From Adineta vaga (Eukaryota; Rotifera), in contig CP075497.1 in assembly GCA_021613535.1 (NCBI GenBank), forward strand, positions 12,524,001 to 12,588,000: DNA of 64,000 nt. The letters run 5' to 3'. Numbering within the stretch: position 1 is the first letter of the stretch; the number at the start of each line of letters is the position of its first letter. A model generated the notes under the pieces. The model saw only the letters and a list, made by a program, of their open reading frames with translations, had not been told where the DNA came from and made no database searches. Shown here piece by piece: positions 54,897 through 64,000 of this stretch. The translations under genes were made by a program, and so were the position numbers.

Positions 54897-56309
54897 TTAT
54901 CTGCATACTGTCCAATTAGAAACACATCGACATTCACCATTATCGTTGAAATACAGAACTTCAGTTGATGGATTTGTGTTGTTCATATTCATTGAACGTC
55001 TATCAATCGTTTGATTTGTATATGTTGAATCAGATGAAAACCAAATGAAAAGATTTGGCCTGTTTAGATTATATTTTGTAACCCCTTCTCGACAACGGCA
55101 ATTTGGAGAAATTAAATCACCTGAAACATATGAACTATATAATAATATTGAAGAAAGCAAAACAAGAATTATGCAATGCTACATCTTTGAGAATTTCTTT
55201 TGTCACTTAAATATGAAAAATAAACATACCAGATGGAAAAGTTGGAATTTCTTTCATAGTAGTTCGTTCCTTTCTGCTTTCTCCTTGTTTATTTGTTTGT
55301 TGAGGTAATAACATCATTTTTAGATCAACAAAGCTAAAAATATAACAATCAATTATTTTTTGCATATAGATGAAATGAACAATAGAAAATCCTTACTTAT
55401 TATCGTTATGATCAGATGATAATGAACGACTTAATACTATTTGACATGTCTTATTATCATCAAGTAATTGATACAAACTAGGATGAAATCCATCTTGAGA
55501 TGAAGATATCAATTGTATTATCTTACCTGTATTATCACGAAATTTTCTTTTAATCTCTTCTATAATTTTAGCTGGGTCAGTTTCGGTCTCTGAAAAAGCA
55601 AAGAGAAAAAGTAAATCTTCTATAAACTAAAATGAAACTATTACTGAATCTTTTCGTTGATGAAGTTGTTTGTTGATTTTCGTCAAGTTGTGAAGGCAAA
55701 CTTTCACCATGTCTACCAAGGAAATTATTCGGAGCTAGTGCCACTTGACTATTGTTATCTAAAATTTCCAAAAGTTGACAAACTGAATTATTATTCTAAT
55801 GAAAGACTTTTTACTTAATTGATTGTCATTGTTCAATATACGACGAGATACTAAACAAATATTATAATATAGTTATCTTCTATTGAAAATATATTTAAGA
55901 TTCCTAACCATTTGCTGACCTGTTTAGGTCTGTTTGATTGATGTTTGTTTCGGAAATATTTTGTGATACACGTTGTGGAAGAAACTCCATAGGTAATTGT
56001 CGCATTTCAGTTACTTGCTTCGTTAATTCAATCATTTGTACATTCATTTGATTAACTTGATTTTTTAAATCCATTAGAGTTTGTTTATCTTTATCATTAT
56101 TTAATAAGAAATCTTCCGATGGGAAATCAGGCAATATATCAGAAAAATCTGTCGATGCATCAGAACTAACTAAATATTCATTGTAGATTTATTTTTCAAT
56201 ACTTTTTCTATTTTCTTTGATATTTACTGAGTTCTAATGGCTGTGTCAATGGATATGAAGACGAAGCGATGTTACTAAGATAGTTTCCTCGATGTTGTTG
56301 AGTATTCAT
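54897..56309 (-). CDS. Uncharacterised protein with coiled coil and Cys-rich C-terminus
   Basis: Exons are traced from MNTQQHRGNYLSNIASSSYP (56309) through about 56175-55910, 55850-55815, 55795-55640, 55590-55398, 55335-55229 and 55121-54897, in frame at most junctions (about 370 residues). The second exon holds a coiled coil (LKNQVNQMNVQMIELTKQV). The central part (IIEEIKRKFRDNTGKIIQLI, then YQLLDDNKTCQIVLSRS) looks globular. The last exon has CRC and GECRCVSNWTVCR cysteines. No known family is recognised. It could be a regulator with a DNA- or protein-binding core, but that is only a guess. Confidence 0.5.
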
Positions 56310-56929
56310 TGTTACTAAACTATAATAAATCCAAAATATAAGTATATTTCAATCGAAATTATACATACAAGTTAATTTTTATGTGTTTAGATTGACAAGA
56401 CAAATGATTTTAAGAAATTATGGCGAATAAAATGTTTTAAAGACAATCTTATATGTTAAGATTCTCGTATAGAATGAAAACATATCAAGCCAGCATATCT
56501 ATACATAGATTTGGCTTATAACTTTTTCCATGGAAAAAAACAAACCAATAAGAAAGAAATCTATTATTATGTGTAGATGTCAGTATATATTATTAATAAA
56601 TCGAACTATTTGATGTTATTTTAAAACAATGTGATCACACTTTTTTTTCTTATTTCTTATTTCACTCGACACTTCCATTGATTCAATCTATTATTTTTTA
56701 TGAACAAATATTGATTGAGATGATCTAACTGATTACGACTAAAGGAGATAATTTTCTTTTCTTTCGACCAAAAAATAAATATTATTAACAAAGTTGTCTT
56801 TCCACCTGTTGTAAATATGATAAAAAATCGTTGATTTTTCTTTTATTTAAATAATACGTGTTCTCTTTATCAAGTATATCTAACAAGAAAGATAAGAAAA
56901 TTTTCGTTTTCTTTTTCTTTTATTTTGTA
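56310..56929. other. Divergent intergenic region, no gene
   Basis: About 620 bp of AT-rich DNA between divergently transcribed genes. It presumably holds both promoters. No specific motif is assigned. Confidence 0.4.
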
Positions 56930-57729
56930 ATGTCTTTGTATCGAGTATCAACAATTCCTATTGATCATATTAAAGTTTTTCGACAACAATCAGAATCACC
57001 TGAAATTCCATCGACTCCGAGTTATGGAATCGATTCTCCCTTGGGTTTAATAGCATCACTTTGGTCTGCTCCACTTTATTTGTATGCAACATTAAGTGGC
57101 AAATTTCAAGTTTGGGAGGAATTATTAAAAAATATAATCAAAGATATTAATCTAAATGAACCATGCTTAGATTGCGGTTGTGGAAGAGGAATGGTTCTTT
57201 TAATGATTGCTCGTTTGAAAAAAGAATTCAGACTCGAAAATGATCGCGGGTAAAGTTTTTCTTTTAAATATATGAAAAAAAACTAATTTTTAAAAAAAAT
57301 AGATCAATATCACCAGTTTATGGTATTGATATATTTAATAGTCTTGATCAAACTTCAAATTCACCAATATCAACATGTCGAAATGTTGCTTCTACCAATT
57401 TATTAGATTGTGTCGTTTTACATACTGGTACTTTTCTTGATTTACCTTTTGTAGATGATTCATTTACATTGGTAACTTCTTCGTTAGCAATTCATAATGT
57501 ATCGAATTCAAATGAAAAACAACGAGCAATAAGAGAATGTGCACGAGTAACAAAACCAAATGGTTGGTTATTAATTGTTGATTTGAAAGGAAATGTTGGT
57601 CTCTATGAAAATACATTAAGAGAACTTGGATGGAAATCAATTGAACGAAAATGGGCTGGAATGAAAATGATGTTTGGAATTTGGCCATGTGAAATACTTA
57701 AAGCTCAAAAACCGATAGAATTATCTTGA
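56930..57729 (+). CDS. Class I SAM-dependent methyltransferase
   Basis: Two exons (56930-57249 and 57303-57729) join in frame to 248 residues. Motif I of the Rossmann fold is LDCGCGRGMVLL, followed by YGIDIFNSLDQ. The post-I/II region is LDLPFVDDSFTLVTSSLAIHNV and the motif III-like part is RVTKPNGWLLIVDLKGN. The N-terminal ~70 residues include a hydrophobic stretch (GLIASLWSAPLYLYATLSG) that may be a membrane-associated helix. Substrate is unknown. The LD.PF.D.SFD / H / R.LKPGG pattern is typical of small-molecule or lipid methyltransferases rather than protein ones. A decayed inverted copy of its C-terminal half lies at 63629-63886. Confidence 0.8.
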
Positions 57730-57964
57730 TTTTTGAATTTTTGCTTTTTCATTAAAGAATATTTGTCTTAGATATATTATACCCCGCGGTCTATAATAAG
57801 CAAAAGACTACCAGTACTTAATAGATAACTATACAGAATGAAGAAGATCAATCGGTTTATTTCTTGTTCAACCTTGATCATTGATTAAGAACATCTATTT
57901 ATGCTAAAATAGAAAATGAAATTGTATTTGAATCATTAGAGTTTTCGATGTTTTTTTTAATAAA

Positions 57965-58162
57965 TTGGTAAATCAAATTTATTTAGAAAATTTGGATAAT
58001 TTATTAACATTTGCTGTTCATATTGTAACACAATCAATTGTAAAAGCAACAACAGCAACTGTATTAAAAAGATATTCATTAAATAATGAAAATTCATTTA
58101 ATTCATGTAGATCATCCAGTGATTCTAGTAATTCCATATGTTGCATGTACTATTGTCTTTAA
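57965..58162 (+). pseudogene. Fragment of a VWA + alpha-kinase gene
   Basis: Reads NQIYLENLDNLLTFAVHIVT and then QSIVKATTATVLKRYSLNNE. This matches the linker region after the VWA domain in kinase copy 2 (QIHLEKCENLLPFAVHIVSQ, then SIAKATRTVLKKYSLNNDN). Only ~50 residues survive, and the frame runs into unrelated sequence and a stop. It lies on the opposite strand to the intact cluster, 5 kb beyond copy 3. Confidence 0.75.
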
Positions 58163-58574
58163 AAAAACACAAAACGCTGTAACGATTCATATTTTATTCT
58201 ATAACTTGTCCATGACTTTCTCGAAGATGTGTTAGTCGAAGTAGAGTGACATCTATTCAGTATATATAATAAAATAAAAATGAGAAAAGAATAGAAAATT
58301 TTCAGAATAAAATTATTTTAAAAATACATAAATTAAAATCAAATAAATAATTCTATTGACGAATTTTAATGATGTTGATTAATATTAACTTTCACTTCAA
58401 AATAAAATCAAATTCGTTGTTCTGTTCTTGTCATTATCTGAATTTAAAAATTCTTCTTTTTAATAATGAATCTATTTATCTCTAGAATATGTACATATTT
58501 TAACTTCAAATTACAGGAAATTAATATAATTTCCAAGATTTTATAGTTGATTATCTCTATAGATTGATATAATA
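58163..58574. other. Intergenic, no supported gene
   Basis: AT-rich; the probable promoter of the GRAMD1-like gene is near its 3' end. No motif is assigned. Confidence 0.4.
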
Positions 58575-61500
58575 ATGTCCCACATTCCTCCAGTTATTCC
58601 ATTAGATGGAACAACTATAAGGTAATGAATAAAAGAGAAAGTATTGAAATTTCTTATTATTGTATAGTTCATCTCCTGAAAATTCATCCATTGATGAAAT
58701 TAATCAAAGATCAATAATATCTTCCACAATCCCATATTCTGTAGGTACTCAACACCATCAAAATGGTTTATCATCAATAAGTTCAAATAATTCATCCAAT
58801 CTATCAGGAACAATTGATTCTCTTATTAATAAAAGTTCAAGTATAGGTTTTTTTAAATATTTTCTTTTATCAATAAGAAAAATTACGTTTTTTTTTTATT
58901 AGCTGTCGGAAATGTTCCAAATAATGAAATATCAAGTATGACAATGTTAATGATCTCATCTCCATCATATAATGATAATTTATCATCAGAACAAAGAACA
59001 AGTTTATTAAATGAATCATCAGATGAAGTAAATTTATCATCATTATTATATCTTCAAAGTAAACAACGTCAGATAAATCATCGACGAAATAAAAGTGAAC
59101 CAGTTATAATTGGAAATCTTGATAAATTATCAACAAAAACCATATTGGAATCATCATCAACAAGTACAACAAGTAATGAATCAGCATTAAGTGGAAATGC
59201 TTCTTCGGGAAAGAAAAGAAAATCTTCAACAAAAAAAACTTCACCAAATATAAATAATAATAAACAAGAATTATTAACTTCTCAATTACAAGACCGACTT
59301 TCATCATCATCATCAACAACAACAACAACAAAGAAAAAGAAACCATGGTATAATGTAAGTTATTTTATCATTTCTAATAGTTTTAACATTCCAAATCAAT
59401 TTGAATAAACAAACTCTATTTCGCATTAGAATTCTTTAGTTAAAAAAGCAAAAAAATGAAAAATTGAGTTTTGTCATTTCGATAAGAAAGACAAAAAATT
59501 TGTATATGAATAATATTTCTTTTTCAACGCTTGAATGAGTCAAGTAACGATCAATGGCAATGAAATCATATAAGATAACCTTCCACCCACATTTGTACAT
59601 AACTTCATATTTTTCTTCATTATATAAATATTCTGTTTAGAAAACAGACATATTTCCATTTTTGTTTTCGTTTCAATGGATACATTAAGATTATTTCTTC
59701 GTTCAAATAGTTTTCGTAATTCAAAGAATTCTTCAATTCCATCCGACTTAATAAGTAAAGATTTAAATATTCAAGTTAAAAAGAAATTATCTAATGAAAG
59801 TTTATCATTTGATAATATTAAATCCTATTTTTCAAATCATCCATCGTCATTTTCATCACGTTCACCATCAAATTCAATTCAATTAGAAACATGTTCAGGA
59901 TCATCTTCTCCATTAATTAATCGTCATACAAATATTGTTGCCAATGCTTCCGAATTGATTTCAAATGCTCAAACATTTACATCGAATCATCGAAGACATT
60001 CATGGACTGTTGAAAATCATATTCATGAAATTGTTTCTCCTATACGAAGAAGTAAATCTCAACATTATCCAAATCGAATTCGAAAATATCCAAAAGAAAA
60101 GATTCGATGTCGAAGAAATGAATCATTCAAATCTGTTACATTTCCTTTAACAAATATTCGTCCTAATCCATTGGAATCAACACAAATTCGTTCAGTAAAA
60201 ACAACAGCTACCAATGCTTTTTTAACCGCTACTTCCTTATTTAAATATTGGGTAGATAGATTTACAATTAGATATTAATAAAGGATAATTCCTAACGAAA
60301 ATAATCTTTAGAATTTTTATTTTGAAAATCCAATTTATTTTTTCTTCTAGCCATTTCAATCAACATATCGTCAACGAAATGAAGAATTTCGAAAATTATT
60401 CAAAGATTTACCAAATGATGAACGATTAATCGTTGGTAAGTTCAATAAATTTTATAGAAAACGTGACGAATTTCTTTCTATAGATTATTCCTGTGCATGG
60501 CAAAAAGAAATCTTAATACAAGGTCGAATGTATATTTCACAAAATTATTTATGTTTTCATGCAAATTTTCTTAAATGGGAAACGAGTTTATGTTTGAAAT
60601 TTCACGATATCATTGGAATAACACGTGAAAAAACCGCCAAAGTTATTCCCAATGCCATTGAAGTTCGAGCAAATAAAAATGAAAAATATTTCTTTGCAAG
60701 TTTTGCTACACGTGATAAATCTTATGCAATGATATTTCGAATATGGCAAATGGTTTTGACTCAACAGGTTTGTTTTGTTTTCATTTGAAAGAGAAAATAT
60801 TATTTCTTCTTTTTTAGCCAATTTCAAGTCAACAAATATGGATAATGATTCGTGAAAGTTATGGAAATGATTTAGATATAATTACAGATGAAGAAGATTC
60901 ATTTAATAAACAATCAATTAATTCAACACCTGAAAAAACTTCACCGAAACAAGAAAAATATCAGGTTAGATTTCATATCTCAAAGAATAAATTCTTTTCT
61001 TTTTTCGAAATTTTATCATAAAGAATAGATAAGAAAAATTTTCTGTTTTCGTTAGCAAATCACACCCAATTCTCAAAGTTCAACAAATAGTAAAAAAGAA
61101 GAATTGGACGATCATTCGAGTATGTCATCGCGTAGTGATAGACGAACAGATGATGATCTTGATGGCGATGATGATCTCGGAATAATTCCAATTGGAGAAG
61201 AAGCAAATACAAATACATTAATTCGTCAACCATTAACAAATTTTCATAAACAAGAAAATATTTTATCAACAATGATAAATCTTCCTGGTTTGTTTCGTTT
61301 CTTTTTTATTTTGAGAAAATACGTTTTCTTTTTTTTTCTTCTATATAAAAATAGAAGAACAAACTTATTTAACAACATGTCCATGTCCATGTCAATCACA
61401 TTTAGCAACAAAGTTAATTGATCGAACATATCCAACCTCAGTTGAACGTCTATTTGATTATATATTTGATGATCGTGATTTTCTTGCTGCTTATCACGCA

Positions 61501-63254
61501 TCACGTCGTATAAAAGGTTTACTTTATCATATGTTCGTTCATTCTTTTTCTTATAGTCTTTTTTTCGATAGATTTTCAAGCAAGTGAATGGACTATTAAC
61601 ACAGAAACAAGAAAAAGAGAACGTGTTTGTACTTATAAAGTTTCTGTTACTGCTGTTTTTGGTGCAACAACAATTTGTTCAAATGAAAAACAAGTATAAA
61701 CAATGAAGAATTTCATTTTTAATTCTTTTTTTTTATCTTCATAGAGTATCGATTGTGAAACATCTAAATCTCATTATATAATTGATACAGAAGTTCGAAA
61801 TGAAGGAATTAAATATGCCGATACATTTTTTGTTGCATCACGTTATTGTCTTGTTCAAACTGGACCCAATAAATCCCATTTAAAAGTAACTTGTGAAGTT
61901 CGATATGTTAAAAGTGTTATGATGATTATTAAATGTAAGTTACAAATCTTTTGGTTTATCTTCAAAGAAGAAGAAAAGACTTTTTTTCATTGGAAGAAAA
62001 TCGAAATTCTTTTCCATCACGCCATATTCTCTCAGAGATCTTTTTCCTTCTTCTTCTTCTTTTCTATTTTGACAGAAAAGCTTCTCAAAGATGATTTTTT
62101 TTTGTTCGTTCTTCTATCTAAACGATGGTGTGATGTTCGAAGAATGAGAGAAAAAGAACGATTAGATTTCTATTAGAATGAAAACAGGAAAACTAGTTCG
62201 ATCATTTTCTCGTTTGATTAAAAATCATATTTTATATCCTTATTCAGCATTTGTGGAAAAAAATGCCATGGCTGCACTTCAAGATTCATTTACTGATTTA
62301 AGTAAGTCATTTGTTTGTAAACAGATTCATCGTGCTCATTGCTTCAATATTTCGCTTTTTGCTTTATGTTTTTAAAGATAATCGAATCGAACGATCAACA
62401 TCATCAGGTGTTTTTTCTTTCTTAATTTATTCATTGAAAAATCTTAAAATAATATTTTTCTTTTAATTAGTGAAACGAATTGAACATGAAAGTTTGAATC
62501 GACAGCGAACATCAAGTATAACAAATCATCATGATAAAGAGAAAACAACAAGTTTTATCAATTCTTCAAAGAAAAAACATTCACGAAAACAACAATCAAA
62601 TGACTTAGATTCATCAATTGAAGATTCTTCATCAAATAAACATCGAAAACACATTCATCAAGATGATCATACTCATTATAGTGATTCCAATTCAGTTATA
62701 TCTTCTCCATCAACTTATATTTCTTCATCAACATGGTCAACAAACAATTTTTTAATTCCATTTTGTATCATCACGTAAGAATTTCTTTTCAACGATATTC
62801 TATTTCGATTCTATTTTTTATTAAATAGAATGTTAATTTTATTGACTGTTAATATATTTTTATGCGTAAAATTAAATGAAATTGATCGGATGACAGATCG
62901 TCTTATACAAAATTATCCTTTATGGTCAAATGATTTTTCGTAATGATTAAATTAAGATTTACTTATTGAAATTCATTTTTCTCTATTCAGATATCCTAAA
63001 CAAGAAAATGAATGGTCAATTTTATTAAAAAGACAAGAAGAATATTATCAAACGAAATTAAATGGACTTCAATCAGTTATTTTATCAACACATAATGCTT
63101 TAAAAAATGTTTGTTTTTTTCTCGATTTTTAAACGAAAAAATTTCTTTGAACTTTATCTTCTATTTTTAGGTTACAGATGCTTTAAATGAATTATCGAAA
63201 TTAAGTAGTGGATCAAATGTTAATGCACCTATTAATCGTCTTCAGTCTCTATAG
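58575..63254 (+). CDS. GRAMD1/Aster-like sterol-transfer protein (GRAM + VASt + TM)
   Basis: Sixteen exons join exactly in frame to 883 residues: 58575-58621, 58668-58846, 58903-59354, 60351-60435, 60484-60767, 60818-60964, 61056-61287, 61355-61516, 61572-61693, 61745-61934, 62197-62301, 62378-62407, 62471-62774, 62829-62939, 62991-63108, 63171-63254. The first three exons are a Ser/Asn-rich disordered region with KKRKSSTKK. The GRAM domain follows (STYRQRNEEFRKLFKDLP, DYSCAWQKEILIQGRMYIS). Then come an acidic linker and a VASt/START-like domain (LIDRTYPTSVERLFDYIF through VRYVKSVMMIIK). A membrane helix near the C-terminus (FCIITMLILLTVNIFL) ends the core. Vertebrate relatives are ER-anchored and carry cholesterol from plasma membrane to ER. 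A similar role is inferred from the matching order. Confidence 0.88.
59620..60251 (+). other. Likely alternative first exon of the GRAMD1-like gene, with TATA box
   Basis: The ~1-kb intron between exons 3 and 4 contains a 192-codon open exon (59676-60251) starting MDTLRLFLRSNSFRNSKNSS. It has a TATATAAATA box at 59621 and ends at a GT donor in phase 0, as does exon 3. Splicing to 60351 would therefore also feed the GRAM domain in frame. The encoded sequence is Ser/Asn/Arg-rich, like the other N-terminus. Read past the donor it hits a stop at 60276. It could instead be a cassette exon or a small nested gene. Confidence 0.55.
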
Positions 63255-63628
63255 GTTTCACATTGGTGCTCTTCTTTTCTTTTTTTCAAAGACCGGTGTA
63301 TTTAATCATAAGGCGAATATTCTTTATTGTAATTTTTTTTCTCTCTTCATATTATTATTTATTAACTCCGTTAGGAGATATGTGATTCCGTTCTTTCCTT
63401 TTTCTTCAAGTAAATCTTCTAACTAATGAGGCAGATGAGAAATATTTAACATATCGTTAACATCTCTTTTTTTATTACTTCTAAAATCCATTAAAATGGT
63501 TCACTAAATAAACTTTTTTATCCAATGTAATCAAATATTATAAGAAAGGAATAAGGTACTTTAATTCCCACCTTTCGTATGGAAGAAAAAAATAGCTTAA
63601 CTTTTTTTTAATAATCATATTGTTTATA
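63255..63628. other. 3' flank between convergent features
   Basis: AT-rich. A plus-strand frame at 63208-63426 only continues past the GRAMD1-like stop in another phase and is not a gene. Confidence 0.4.
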
Positions 63629-63886
63629 ATGGCTTCTGAACCTTGAGTATTTCACATGGCCAAATTCCAAATATTATTTTCATTCAATTGATTTCTATCC
63701 AAGTTCTTTTAATGTATTATCATAGAGACCAATATTTCCTTTCGAATCAACAATCAATAACCAACCACTCGGTTTAGCCACTCGAGCACATTCTCTTATT
63801 GCTTGTTGCTTTTCAATTGTGTTTGATACATTATGAATTGCTAATGAAGAAGTAACTAGAATAAATGAATTATCTGAAAAAGGTAA
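63629..63886 (-). pseudogene. Decayed inverted copy of the methyltransferase C-terminal half
   Basis: Minus-strand sequence reads PFSDNSFILVTSSLAIHNVS, then QQAIRECARVAKPSGWLLIV, closely matching the intact gene at 56930-57729 (second exon). It then reaches a TAG after KELG, a further stop, and a frame change before EFGHVKYS. The upstream exon with motif I is not visible before the window ends. It is a pseudogene in inverted orientation about 6 kb from the intact gene. Confidence 0.75.
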
Positions 63887-64000
63887 AAATCAACAGTTTT
63901 GTGTCATTATTGAGAAAAAAACGAAAACGAATTTTCATTGTAAGATCTATAATCATTTGAAACAATTATTTCGTTTTTGGTTCAAGTCATTCGTCCGTCA

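Overview
The window looks like nuclear DNA of a bdelloid rotifer, probably an AT-rich genus such as Rotaria. This is an inference from gene content and style: about 30% GC, introns of about 45-60 bp with GT..AG ends, and rotifer-typical families (ADP-ribosyltransferase + TPR proteins, VWA + alpha-kinase proteins, LamG-like surface proteins, a Hint protein). It also carries an apparently acquired, intronless nitrate reductase. No database search was run. Exon borders were read by eye and accepted where the reading frame closed across all junctions.

Layout. 0-5 kb: Ig-domain protein (+), FKBP8-like tail-anchored co-chaperone (-), small coiled-coil protein (-). 5-8.4 kb: gene-poor, with GC-richer repeat copies. 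8.4-12.7 kb: hedgehog-type Hint protein (+), a tandem pair of 67-residue membrane proteins (+), diverged flank duplications and a short telomere-like TGTGGG tract. 12.7-19.8 kb: an ART + TPR gene (-) split by a young, complete Ty3/gypsy retrotransposon (13923-18573) with matching LTRs and a 5-bp target duplication. 20-26.4 kb: a decayed LamG gene, nitrate reductase (+), an unknown Ser-rich protein (+) and phosphomannomutase (+). 26.4-31.6 kb: a DXO/Rai1-family gene (-) head-to-head with PRPF31 (+).

31.6-39.9 kb is mostly wreckage: two pseudogenes, each carrying a small inverted-repeat element, then a cupin and a small Cys protein. 39.9-44 kb: an unusually short VPS13-type (chorein) gene (+). 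44-53.1 kb: three single-exon VWA + alpha-kinase paralogues (-) with a small coiled-coil gene between. 53.9-56.3 kb: two uncharacterised multi-exon genes (-). 56.9-64 kb: a SAM methyltransferase (+), a kinase-gene fragment (+), a GRAMD1/Aster-like sterol-transfer protein with two possible first exons (+), and a decayed inverted copy of the methyltransferase at the window end.

The genes do not form a pathway. The window shows housekeeping genes (PRPF31, PMM, FKBP8-like, GRAMD1-like) mixed with expanded, decaying and apparently acquired genes, plus recent transposon activity.
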